Assembly (NCBI GenBank): GCA_000181795.3
Contig: CM012955.1
Coordinates: 12,807,594 to 12,871,593 of the forward strand
Length of the DNA: 64,000 bases
Direction: 5' to 3'
Origin: Trichinella spiralis
Lineage: Eukaryota > Nematoda > Enoplea > Trichinellida > Trichinellidae
This document shows positions 28,089 to 39,597 of this stretch, one piece after another. A program made the translations under genes and the position numbers. The notes under the pieces were generated by a model. The model did no database searches and was not told the origin of the DNA. It saw only the letters and a list, made by a program, of their open reading frames with translations. Position 1 is the stretch's first letter. Every line of letters starts with the position of its first letter.

Positions 28089-31000
28089 CTAAATCTGATC
28101 TGCATCCTGCTCTTCACTTTCGCTTGACTGTTCTTCGATAATCCCGAAATCAGGATACTGTTGTTGTTGAAAATATTCTTCAGCCGCAGCTCCAACCCTG
28201 AAACAGAACGAGAAGAAGTTTTAAGTACATTCAATTAAATGCGTAGAAACAAACAGAACGCCACTCACCACTGCGAGTCGATAACATATCCATCTGAATT
28301 ATCGGTGTTGTAATTTGGAAATAGAGCATACTGTGCATTATTATTAGTTTCAAAATAACACTGATCCAAATTCCTAAAGTCATATTATATTACAACAGTA
28401 AATGATGCTCTTCAACATAAAAATGCACAGCTTTCCAACAACGATGCTTACAAAAATATGTTTATAATTTGACTTACATATCATCATTTAAGCCAGATTC
28501 ATAGAACGGTAATGTATCTGATCCAGCGGATAACATAGGGTCACTGAAGTACAACTGGTCAGGCGCCTGGGATAGCATGGGTTCATTTTCATAATGTTCA
28601 ATATACTCAGGCATAGGCTGTTCTAGCTGATTTTCCACGTAATAACCATGAAATGCATTGCCAGTATCACTGAAATCAAAAAATGTCAAAGTAAAAGATA
28701 ATTTTCAAACGTTACTCAGAAACTGTTAAAAGCAAACTTACGGAAGCATGCATAGACTGTCCGCATATAAATACTGCTGACCATCGTATTGAGTATTATT
28801 TGAATCATCAATTACATACCTAAAGATGTATGACGTAAACAATGTAATTTAAACACGAATTTACTATAAAGTAAGAAACTTTAAATCCGTCTAATTCTTT
28901 TCATGAATTTATGCTTCTTAACAAAGTTCTCAATTTATCAATATTCACATATACAACATACTGATTCACAAATTACGCACAAATTCAACCTCTCATCTTG
29001 CAAAAGGATTATTCAAATTATGCTGTCGAAAGAAAAGAAACTAATCGCCAAATTAACAACTCACTCATCAGTGTCATCAATCAATGTTATCACTTCTTCG
29101 CCGTTGTCATTTTGTTCAATAACACTACAAAGCAGAGTAGAATTAAAGACATCAATTCACAAAATAAACAAGAAAACAATCTTTTAAAAAAACGGTCTTT
29201 TTTCAGAATAAAATAAAAACAGAATCAACTTACTATGCAACATTTTCAACAGCAGAGCTCGCTTCAGGGTAATCAGCTGCAGCAACATTCCTAAAATTAT
29301 TTAATAACTCACCAACATATATGAAAAGATAACCGAACAAAAATTATAAATAATAACCAATTTTCGACTGCAGCCTCGTCCATCTCCATAAACTGATTCG
29401 AGGCAATTTCCAGTTCATGATATTTTTCATCAGAGTCATCAATTAATAATCTAAAAAGATAACAATATGATAAAAATGACAAACAATTTATTTCATCTAT
29501 ACACAGAATCCAACAGTAATGCTTGTCAACCTATTTTCAACAATATAAAAGCTATAATCAGTAACCAATACATAATTTATTATTATTATTATTATTATCA
29601 AACATACCTATCATTATTATCCGAAAAATCACTGTCTCCTTGTAATTGTAAAGCAAAATTAGCATCTTCTTCATCATATTCTTCATCCACTTCTATTTCA
29701 TCATCTTCTGCTTCATCCACTTCTTCTTCATCTTTATCTTCTTCTTCATATACTTCTTCCTCATGTACTTTTTCTTCACCTACTTCTTCTGAATTTCCTT
29801 CTTCGTATTGTACATCACTGACACTAAAAAATGAAAAAGCAATTCATTTAAATTAAAAACAAACAGAAGCAATAATTTAAATACTAAAAATAAATTAAAA
29901 AAATTTTTAGTGCTTGCTTTTCACTTACACTTCTACATGGACTTTGCCGCTTGATAAAACAGTTTCTGTTGGTAAATGGTTTTCCTCATTCACTTCAGCA
30001 GACTGCTTTTCCCAATCACTAAAAAACAACACAAAATACAATTAAGCCGTAATCAACTCAACACAAACTATTCTCCAGAAAGCAAATCGAACAACCAAAG
30101 TGGTCAGAAAAACAGTCTGTCTAACAAAAATTACCTCTCTTTATCAACTTCATCTACTTCGAATGTTCTATAAAAGTTCAAAAATGAAAAAGTAAAATCA
30201 AATAAGCTAACTACCATTCGATGATTTTAACAAACAGATGCTTTAAATCCATTAAAATTTGAAAATCATTCTTACCCGACGCTACCATCAACATTAACGG
30301 AGCTGAAAAATTTGATATGCAAAAAAATTCAGTATTTCCAAATTTAATAATATACATATTAACTCATTACTTATCATCGAATTGTGGATACAATTTGAAA
30401 AACTTTTGAAGTTGCCCATCTATTTTTTTCACCAAAATGCTAAAACGCAAATTAAACAATTTGCAATATTGCACAATTCATTCCCGCTGCTTCACTTGCA
30501 ATTTAGCGAACTCACCGGTGTTTTGCTTGTTGAAATGCGATCGACTGCAGCTCTTCAAGAAGATGAGCATCCCGTGGTAAACGTAGATGCTTTTTGTAAC
30601 TAAAGAAAAAAAGGTATGCAAAAAGAAATCTTTGTTACAACAATTTCTACTTACAATTTAAAAAAGTTGTCAATAAAATCTTCAGTCTCCTTAGGTATGT
30701 TTGGTGACGAATTACTGAAATACACAAATACAAAGTAAATCAGTGATATAAAAACATCAATATAATAAAATAATGCAATCACCTTCTAGTATTTGTCGTA
30801 TCCAGTTCAGTAGGGCTTACTACATTCAAATTTTCGTTTCTTTCTCTAAAAATACAACAATGACAACATTAAGACCAACTGTTTCATTTTCAAATATCAA
30901 AAAGCAAAACCAATCAAAATTGGGCATCGTCTAAAGTTTATTGAAACAATAACAACAACACTAATTTCCATATCATTGAAATCTAATAAACAAACACTAC

Positions 31001-32791
31001 TATTTTACACAGTGCAATGATAGCAACAAGTAAAAAAAGCATTTCAATCAACTTACGTAAAAGCCACCGATGATAACTCATCCCTTTTTTCACCGTGCAT
31101 TGCTATTTTCTCTTTTTTCATCAACCATGGTGTTTCTGGATCAATATCATCCTCCAATTCACTTTCTTCACCTTTCAATTTTGACTCAGATCTCAAAAAA
31201 TTTCTCAGGTCTTCCCGACATCCCATTATGCAACGCATCATTCTTGAAACCAACGGTCCTTTATTACGCCATCCTTTACTCTCCTGCACTTCGAAAAGCA
31301 AATCTGCGTACTGCTTCTACAATTCAAACAACATTATAGAGAAATACTGTCATTATCGAACAATTTTCAAATAATCACGCTCAGCTCTTTTTTTTGTTGT
31401 AATTTCAATTCGACTTCTTCATTCAATTTTTGAAGCATATCAAACTTGTCTGCGCATGCGATCAACCGCTGTCTACAAGTAAGTTGTCAACTTTTACAAA
31501 ATTCCAACAAATATCAATCAAGTTTACTGTCGCTTTTCAAAATTAACATCTTCTGCATTCGGCTAAAATAAGTGGAGAAAAGTTCAGCATAATTTCAAAA
31601 TATTTTACACACATAACTCACCTTTGATTTATTCGCCTTCTTTTCCTGATTCTTTTTCAAATTCAACATGTTTTTTCTCTTACGGATTTCCAAATATAAT
31701 TCAAACAAGTCTGCTCTTTCCTTTTTAAATTTTAACCTAGTCGTTATTTCACTCTTTAAGCACTGGAGGTCACGATTATGCTTTCTCAGAATTTCTCCTT
31801 CATTAATCAGTTGGCAAACTTCCTATAAATCCAGTAAATACAGTCAATTAATTGAAATTGCCTTCATTACATTTATAATAAAATACATTCATACTTCAAC
31901 TGCAGTAGAACATTGCGGCTTCGTATCCGTTTCCAATTGCACTGCATCACTACTACTTGTGGAATTTCGTTCAGAAATGGCAATTGTCGAATCTGGTTGG
32001 GTAGATTTCGATTCTTCCTCAATTAATTTTTGCTCATTTTTCAATTTCTAAAAAAAAACAAAATTATCTTGCAACGCGTCATGTATGGAATGTAAAAATA
32101 AAAATGTATAAAGTAAAAAAAAACGAAAACTGTTTAATGAAAACCTTGGAGCCATTGCACAAATTTAAAAAAAACCAAAGAAAAATACATTGCAAACTGA
32201 AGTTACAGTGAAGTGAATTTTACCTACACAAAAAACACTGAAATATATAGAGCTGATTACAATTTTACAAATTTGTATTTAAAATATAAATCAATATTAC
32301 TTTGCACTTAAATAACAAACAAAAATAAACAGAAATCAACCATTTCAATGCAACCAAAACACTTATGGTCAAAACATTACTAAATTACAATACAAATTTA
32401 TAAATAAATGAATGTAAAAAAAGAAATAAAGGAAATGTTTAATGCGCAAATACAAAAAACATAATTATCAAAGAAAACAGCCTCATGTGGATTCTCAACA
32501 AAATGCAACGAACCTGAAATCGAAGCTTTCTATTTTTTATCAATTGCAATTTTACTGCATTCAAGAAATCGAGCTCTCTTAATTTCAAAAAATTGCATTT
32601 TTCTTCATAGCTCACTAAAGAAAAAGATCTACTAACTGATACATTCACATATGATAAAACATACAGCCTAAAAGTGAGTTATGATCCCATTGAACTTTAT
32701 CTGCCAGTGCAGAGCTGGCCGCTTCTTCCACCTCTTTCATTGTTTCCACCATCAGAGCCTTCTGGTCAAGCATATTCAGTAATCGATCCAT
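28089..32791 (-). CDS. Unrecognised coiled-coil protein with acidic tail made of many small exons
   Basis: I do not recognise the family. Translation can start at 32791 (MDRLLNMLDQKALMVETMKE). Exon 1 joins in phase to an exon at about 32631-32517 (LSYEEKCNFLKLRELDF). Further exons are at about 32049-31908, 31823-31623, 31440-31470, 31301-31056, 30844-30783, 30714-30657, 30600-30515, 30438-30371, 30302-30276, 30170-30135, 30018-29930, 29826-29609, 29451-29360, 29291-29232, 29120-29063, 28819-28741, 28670-28480, 28375-28270 and 28199-28089 (stop TAG). The N-terminal third is charged and heptad-like, as in a coiled coil. The middle has a basic, Cys- and Trp-containing stretch (RMMRCIMGCREDLRNFLRSE). 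The last half is very acidic, with a run of Glu/Asp near 29700. A short motif, (V/L)IDDS(D/N), recurs in several small exons (29440, 29075, 28815, 28285). Exon edges of the smallest pieces are approximate. Confidence 0.6.
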
Positions 32792-33436
32792 TGCATAAAT
32801 ATATAAAAATCTGCGTTCCTATAATGAATCATTGCATCAAGAGTTGAAATATATACATAAAAAATTAAATATATAACGCGAGGAACTGAAAAATAAAAGA
32901 TCATTACCAATTCTAGATTAGCAGGTAGATATGCTTTAAGACTGGAAATAAAATGTAAAAGCAACGTTTCTGTCAACAGTATGGTTGCAACAAGAAATAA
33001 CTGCAAAGGCCACTGATAATTAAGCCAATAAATAATACAGTAATTTTATTAATTGGAAATCAAGTTGAAATGATGGAACATTTAAACAGATTAAGGTAAG
33101 TAATAGGCTTAGCTTTAACTTACAAAATGATAAAACTATAAAAATGAAAAATTCTTTTGCGTTGTAATGGATACATTTAATCGACAAACCCACGGTACAC
33201 GCGGTAAATATATATACAAAGGTCAAAAACTTGAAGCTACAGTGTCAATGACTACTAATGAGTAGGTGTCAATCTAGCATTAACGCAGTAAGAGCGGTTC
33301 CGCTACAGCGCATTATTTTCAAAAAATAAAAATTCCAAGGAACTCAGGAAAAGAAAAATTATATTTATTTCCCAACTAGAAATAAGTGTGAAATACTATT
33401 ATAACTTGTTGAAATCAATAACAGAAGTTATACAAT

Positions 33437-33816
33437 TGTGACGGACGTGGACCGAGCTAACGACTTTATTCTTGCAGAAAACGAAGAGAAGGAAAGGTAA
33501 AGCTACCGTATAAAGAATTGGACATGAAGATCAGAGACGAAGTACGGTAGTAGTTGTTTACTTATGTACGTGGCAGTTGGAAAGTTGCGAGGGAAGCGTT
33601 TCGTTGTTACATCGTCGTCGGTCCTAGCTTTTGATTGTTTAATAAAGTATATACTCATTGTTTGTCGTTTGATTGTCGCAATGCCATCAGGAAAGCGCCA
33701 GACAGAAAAGAAAGGAAACGCGCCAGTCAATACCGGCCCGTCGCCAAATAACGACGGATGCACCAATAATACGGTGGAAGAAGCGGACGAGCATGCTCGA
33801 CGGAGCGGCTCGTTAC
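33437..33816 (+). repeat. ~380-bp repeat, copy A, with short open frame
   Basis: It matches 35206-35578 over its length. The pentamer ACAAT flanks it on both sides (33432-33436 and 33817-33821), as if inserted with a target duplication, though this could be chance. A TTTAATAAAGTATATACTCA segment is followed by ATG at 33681, opening a frame MPSGKRQTEKKGNAPVNTGP that runs about 46 codons inside the repeat. It is less AT-rich than its surroundings. The source element is not identified. Confidence 0.7.
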
Positions 33817-33821
33817 ACAAT

Positions 33822-34116
33822 GCTAAGATCATTTTTGACTATCTTTTAACACTGCCAAACTTCAAGGCTTACATCGTAAATCTTCTTATACATCAAAATT
33901 ACTGTAGATCTGTAGGGAGCATTTTGTTAATAGAATTATAAATAACCTTGAGTATATTGTTGTCAATCATAAAAGTGGCAGACTCAATGCAGTTTAAATT
34001 ATTTGGCTACTAATAAAAAAGGAATGAGCAGAAGCTCATGTTATAAATTTCTGTTTCAGTTGCAATTATTAAAATTTCTTGATGAAAATTTCAACTTCAC
34101 AAATAACTGCATAAAT
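33822..34116. other. AT-rich spacer between repeat copy A and the solo LTR
   Basis: No gene or element is recognised in this ~300-base stretch. Confidence 0.5.
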
Positions 34117-34121
34117 ATAAT

Positions 34122-35103
34122 TGTTAGAGTCAGACTAGCGACAGTAATCTGACGTTCAGGTATGAATAGACCAGACGTTCGTTCGTCCGGCCAATAAGTA
34201 AGTGGACTGTATAATAAAGAGTGGATTAGGTGTATCTTCCACGGCGTGGGCAGCGATCGGGGTCCAAAAACTCTCGTCGATGGCGATCTCCTTCGCGGAC
34301 GTCTTCCGGTTCCCTAGCTCCGCTAACACTGTACGTTGCGACTGCACGCTCGAAGTGTACGAATACCCGAGCTACTACCGTTGTTCCTAACGGTAATTCG
34401 AATGCCCTTCAATACGGTACGTACGAGTCTCTCGCTCGATCGTCCTTCCTTGCACTTCGACTCGGTTCGTCCACACTTCCCAATTCGACTCTTCGGAATA
34501 CGGCAATACTGCAACCAGTACTGCAAAACCACGTATTCTAAGTCAACTTCTCGCAACCAACGCGTCCTCTTGTACAACTATCGTACCACTGACGCATACA
34601 CACACAGACGTATCTTTTCTCTCTCTCTATCTATATGTCTCTCTCTATATGGCGCGGCGCGCTTTCTAGCCCTATATATAGGGCCAGGGTCGGCGGCCCC
34701 GCGGTCGACCCAAACGCGAACCACCAATAGGCAGCTCGCTCGCGGCGGGAGCGCTCGCTATCTCCGGCGCCGATCTAAAGCCTTGTCAGTCTTCAATTAT
34801 GTTGTCATGATTCAGATCTCTTGATCTTGCGCTAATCCCTTAATAGTCACGTCATGATGGTCATTTCCACGCCCTTTGATCTGACTGCCGTCGCCGCTAT
34901 GGCGCACTCGCCATTGTCTCGCGAACGACGATAGATCGAGGCGCAGCAGGGGGTCTCTCCGACCCCGACTCAGAGCTGCCAGACGCCCAGATAGCGATCT
35001 GGCCGGCGATGCGCGGGTATTGTTCTTGGCCTACCCGCGACTTCTGGGCACCAGCCCTTGGCCAGGTCACACCGACTAGGTCGGTGTTGTTCCGTCCGGA
35101 ACA
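34122..35103 (+). mobile_element. Solo LTR of an LTR retrotransposon (fossil)
   Basis: A 982-bp block with ends TGTTAGAG...CCGGAACA, including the short inverted termini TGTT/AACA, sits between perfect 5-bp direct repeats ATAAT (34117-34121 and 35104-35108). It is far richer in G and C than the flanks. It contains a TATA-box-like CTATATATAGGGC near 34672 in a CT-rich context that resembles an LTR promoter. There is no internal gag-pol region and no second LTR, so it is the remnant left by recombination between two LTRs. The orientation is inferred from the TATA-like element only. The family (Ty3/gypsy or BEL/Pao) cannot be decided without a coding part. The perfect target duplication suggests a fairly recent insertion. 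Confidence 0.85.
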
Positions 35104-35205
35104 ATAATGATATTACAACGTGTATGCATATGTACATCAATGCTTATACATTCTTCGAAAAACGTTTAAAAATGGATTTTTTAAAATACATTTCGTGATT
35201 CAAAT

Positions 35206-35578
35206 TGCAGCAGACATGGACCGAGCTAATGAGATTTTTCCTGCAGAAAATGAAGAGGAAGAAAACTGAAGCTACCGTAGGAAGAATGAGACATGAAAAT
35301 CGGAGGCGGAGTACGGTAGTGGTTGTTTACATCATGGTTGGCAAGTTGCCAGAGAAGTGTGTTGGTTGTTACATCGTCGTCGATCCTTGTTTCTGATTGT
35401 TTAATAAAGTATATACTCATTGTCTGTTGTTTTATTGTCGCAATGCCATCAGGAAAGCGCGAGACAGAAAAGAAGGAGAATGCGCCGGTCAATACCGGCC
35501 CGTCGCCAAATAGCGATGGACGCGCCAATAATCTGGTGGAAGAAGCGGACAAGCCTGCTCGAGACAGCGGCCTGTTAC
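35206..35578 (+). repeat. ~375-bp repeat, copy B, with short open frame
   Basis: This is the second copy of the block at 33437-33816, about 1.77 kb away in the same orientation and on the other side of the solo LTR. The frame starting at ATG 35443 (MPSGKRETEKKENAPVNTGP) aligns without gaps to that of copy A, with many synonymous third-position differences. Confidence 0.7.
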
Positions 35579-35722
35579 AACATTTACATGCCTTTTGATT
35601 GCGCTATTCTGCTTTTCAAGAAGAGTAATTGCAACAAAATAATGTTATATTTCAACAAGTTAAAATGTTTAAATTAATTATTGAATTGATTGTTAACATT
35701 ACAACAAGTGCTGGAAATAATT

Positions 35723-36100
35723 AGTCAGAGTAACTAGTGTCCCTGTACCTGAATTCAGGTTACGGTCGCTTACTGTAGGTTGAGAAGCATTGGTTGAGTT
35801 GGCGTGGCGGTGTCCGTGATCTGTGTGGTTGTGCCCGTGATTAACGTTCTATTTTTGTGTACGTGTGTTCATTTATTGTGTTGTGGCTTATCATTTCACG
35901 CTTGTATCTGTTACTAAGCTTACACAATCGTTGAATGAACTGTGTGTTCCTATCGATTTGTCCTGCTTTGTATCGCGTTCAGAAGCGAACGTGAGTGTGT
36001 TTGCGGTTAGAGGATCATTGTTGATTTGATCTTCCGCCGAATAAACATGACAGTCCTCGATCTCGGTGGCGACAACGGTTTTGTCGCTAACACTAAAAAT
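35723..36100 (+). repeat. Duplicated ~375-bp block upstream of VTA1-like gene B, almost identical to 44019-44395
   Basis: By eye I see only about one or two differences over the block. It runs from TAGTGTCCCTGTACCTG to GTCGCTAACACTAAAAATGG. It contains an AATAAA (in CCGCCGAATAAACATGAC) and ends with a short hairpin GCGACAA-CGGTT-TTGTCGC at about 36070-36088. It has an LTR-like look (starts TGT, ends ACA), but no clean target duplication is visible and it is present once in each duplicated unit. No copy lies upstream of the original VTA1. Confidence 0.7.
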
Positions 36101-36372
36101 GGAATTCTATACAGATATTTCAATACTGATGTTAAAATGTTTTTCCCTTTTCAAAAATGATACTGACTTTATTGATGCCAAGTTTACTGTATTTGTGTAT
36201 ACTGTATTACTTTTTGCGAAGGTTTTTTAAATTATTTATTCTTTATTTTTTCTTCTGGTGGCAGCTAGTGCACTACAATAATGGAAAAGAATTATTTTAT
36301 TGAATATCTCAAATTTACTGTGAAAAAATTACTTTTGAAGTATATTTTCAGATTACTGTTTGAAAAAATTCA

Positions 36373-38215
36373 ATGGTTCCATTTCCAGAGGTTTATAGAT
36401 CGCTTACACCTTTTTTGAAAATAGCTAGAGACATGTCAAGTGTTAATGTTGTCTGCGAATATTGGTGTATGTGATGATTTCAATTAATTTACTTTTGTAA
36501 CCTGTTAATTTTAGGTCTTAGATATGTTCTTGCGCAAATTCTGAAAATGGAACACTATTCAAACGAATGCGCACAATTTGTGTCGTCTCTGTTGTTGCGT
36601 ATTGAAAAAGTATTTTGAAATCTAGAGAATCTAGAGAAAAGTGAAACACTTTGATTTTGTTTAGGTTGTCGACAACAATCGTGGTATCCGAAAGTTAAAT
36701 TCCGAAATTGTTGGCCAACAGAATCTTCGCCGTGCGGCATTAGAGTTATTTCAGTATGCGGATTTTTGTGATCGATCTGGACAATTTTCAATGTATTATA
36801 GCTTTTATATCTGAAATACTGATTGATAACTACGTTTTAATTTTAGAAATTTGCTAAAGACATTTATCAGATGCGCATTTTTAATCACCGTTTTTGACGT
36901 TTTTAAAAAGACACCCGAATTAGTGAGTTGCCAAGTTGTTAGAATTTTTAATGTTTATATCTTTGTAATGTTTGTTATTTAGAGACTAATAATTTTGATT
37001 CATGAAGTTACATTATAATTTTCTAAGACTAGCAATTCCTTCATAGAAGATATGGAACATATTGTAATTTTAATTATTAGTTTTCATTGATTACTAAATT
37101 ATGTGCATTGGTCATATATATTGTTGAAAGTGTATTTGCTATAGTAATATATAATCAGTTGTCAAATTTAAAGAAAACAAAATATTTTTTAATAGTTAAG
37201 TACGTAAGTTCTATAATAATAATAATAATAATTCCTGTTTTGAAATCTTTGTTTGAAATTCTTAACGGTGTTCTCTGTACGTTATTTTCTATTACGATGG
37301 TTCTGCAATGCTTTCAGAAAAATGCGTAATTTATAAAGAAACAAATTTATACATAAAAGTAGACAACGTCTGGTGAATCTTGGTGTGAATATTGTCTAAA
37401 ATATGATTACGTTGAAATTGTCGTTCAGTGTATAAATTTTATTATAATTCGTATGTAGGTTTGGTTATATTTTCAGTTTAAAATTATTTTAAATTTAGTT
37501 AATTGAAGCTCGAAAGCACTGCATTTTGAGAGCTACATATTTGTTTTCCTGCTTGAAAAACGGTGTGCGACCAAAACCGGGAGTAATAGACAATGTGCAA
37601 TTGGCCGAAGGTATGACTATCATTATAATTTTGATCTTCTTTTGAAGGGGTTGAAAGTCATTTCAATTGAATAATTTACCGTATCTTTGGAAAATAAAAT
37701 CGTTAAACACTTTGCATTTTTTTGTAAAGCATGTTGGATGGTAAATTGTTTAATTTATTGATTTTAACTGTTAAATTTTAATTTTGTAAATTATTTAAAT
37801 CATTATATGAGTTTCTTGAAATTTTAATCCTATTTTCAGTATGTTCTGAAATTTAAATGGAAAAAAATTTTAGTTTGTGGGAATGGTGAAATTCAAATAC
37901 TGAAGGGTCCTTGTGAATTTGATAACTTAATCCGTACTGGCAGGAAATTCGTGTTTCCCCTTGATTATATGGATGAAAACGGTATCTGCTCTACTGTTAA
38001 ATTAGGCATGTTAATTTTGTTTTGATTTCCATTTTGGTTTAAAATTTTAATAAATATGTTTTTAAGATCAGTTAGTTCAGCGATTTCAACATTTTAATAC
38101 AGCATATGAGCATTGCGAAGCCGCTATAAGTGCGTTGAAGATCGATAGTGTTGAAATTGCTACACTGAGAATTGAGAAAGCGTTGAAAATAATGAAGATG
38201 TACAAGAAAAAGTGA
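36373..38215 (+). CDS. VTA1-like paralog B, fast-evolving, 7 exons
   Basis: Exons 36373-36466, 36515-36609, 36665-36792, 36847-36922, 37499-37610, 37874-38005 and 38067-38215 give 261 residues without a stop. The first four exons have exactly the lengths of VTA1 (94, 95, 128, 76), and the last coding exon is 149 nt in both. Shared anchors are PEVYRSLTPFLKIARDM, EYW, QYADFCDRSGQFS, IEARKHCILRATYLFSCLKNG and a VSL-like end (HFNTAYEHCEAAISALK). The VSL core FCKYA of VTA1 is changed to HCEAA, so VPS4 binding may be altered (inference). The intron after 38005 uses a GC donor (TTAG|GCATGT). Its 5' and 3' flanks are nearly identical to those of paralog C although the exons are not. It is likely a functional gene; its role is unknown but presumably ESCRT-related. 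Confidence 0.85.
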
Positions 38216-38412
38216 AGTTTTGCCTTAGTGATTTTTCTGAGTGATTGATTTGGAGCCTGATCAGATGTGGAATAAAACTTTAAATTGAACAGGCGTGTTG
38301 TGTTGTATTTTTTGAATACGTGATGCGATTCGTAGTGATATTTATTAGTATTTTTTTGAACTTTGCCACTGATATGAAAAAAGTCATACGGTTTATATAG
38401 GAAGATAGATTT

Positions 38413-38829
38413 ATGGAAGATGCAACAGTGTGTTTTGGCAGTAAAGATGCCGTTCTCTCTTTATCGCACAGTGATCTAGACGAAGGTAAGTGAGTATAAT
38501 TTTACAGTTCAGAACTTCTGTAAGATTTGAAGAATTATATATTTTTTGTAAAATATTTCTCTTTATTTGTTGTATGATGATTGTGTCTACTTACGATTAT
38601 TTTCTTTGCGTTGTTAGATAGGCAGGTATTTTTTTTATAATTTTAAAAGTGATCATCAAATTGTACAGTTTTATTTCAGTAATAATAATTGGATTGAAAG
38701 GTGGTTTTATTTGCATTTTCAGGAAGTAGTGAAAGTCTTTACCAGTGTGATGAATGGACTTCGAAAAAAGGCAAACGTGAGAAAAAAGACAAAGGCTATT
38801 GCTATTTGCACAGACTTTCCAGCGAATAG
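38413..38829 (+). pseudogene. Duplicated copy of probable RALBP1 5' exons
   Basis: Exon 38413-38485 (MEDATVCFGSKDAVLSLSHS...) splices in phase to 38723, encoding ...SSESLYQCDEWTSKKGKREK and KDKGYCYLHRLSSE, then TAG at 38827. It is nearly identical to 46688-47103. The Lys-rich segment KKGKREKKDKGY resembles the N-terminal region of RalA-binding protein 1. Because the rest of RALBP1 lies beyond the second copy (52-62 kb), this copy is cut off by the MULE and the duplication breakpoint. It could at most make a 58-residue peptide. Confidence 0.55.
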
Positions 38830-38904
38830 CAGCTAGTCCATATCAGGTTAGTGGAGATGGGAATTAATTAGATTTTATTTAAATTTAAATTTGAATCTTG
38901 CAAC

Positions 38905-39177
38905 AGGGGTAGACCCTGAGTATTCATCAAAGTCATGCCGCTTCACACTTTGATTGGTTGTAAATTTTGCGTAGAACTCTGATTGGTTTTGAATTTTATT
39001 GGTTTACACGGCGGCTAAATTTCATTAGATGTTGTTGCGATGAATTTTACTCGCTGTTGGGAATCTCAATTTTACTGGTTGTCATTTTCATGCATTCTAT
39101 TTGTCAAATTTTGGTTTCTTTTTAATGGTCACTTTTTTATTCTAAGCTTTACTGTTTATCTTCTATGTGTATATTAG
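38905..39177 (+). repeat. MULE left terminal inverted repeat
   Basis: It pairs with 42093-42333 in inverted orientation. The outer end is AGGGGTAGACCCTGAGTATT. The inner limit is approximate. Confidence 0.85.
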
Positions 39178-39597
39178 TAGTAGCTAAATTATACATTTGA
39201 AAGCCGACTAGCAATTTAAAATTATAAGTTTATTAACAGATTTGCTCGTGGTTTCATTTTTGTGTATAATTATATTCATAAAACTGCTGATCAGATCTAA
39301 GAAATTCGCTTTACGTTAAACTGACTTGGTTTATTGCATGTATACTATTGAGCATTTTAAAGATCTTGTTCAAAGGTTTGCTATCTATTAATTTGTTTCT
39401 TAATTTGGTGAAGTGAAATATAATATTCAGTAGTAGAATTTTATTCAATGGCAAATACTACAATAGAATGGAAGTCAATATAATACAATGCAATTAAATT
39501 CAAAATAATACAAATACAATATACTATACTATAATACAAACAAAATACTATACAAAGAATAAGAAAATACTAAATAAAAGTGCAAAAAAGGTGGCCC

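Larger units (their letters stand above)
32066..38900. repeat. Segmental duplication, unit 1
   Basis: This unit begins in intron 2 of the coiled-coil gene (ATCTTGCAACGCGTCATG at 32066) and ends in the intron after a RALBP1-like 5' exon (ATCTTG at 38895). Its left part matches 42334-42872. Its right part, from about 35723 on, matches 44019-47168. In between it holds material that unit 2 lacks, including the solo LTR and the ~375-bp repeat pair. Orientation of both units is the same. Confidence 0.8.

Noticed and set aside
29500-29860. Ser/Thr-rich plus-strand frame at 29467-29856
   Set aside because: It is the antisense of the Glu/Asp-rich exon of the coiled-coil gene.
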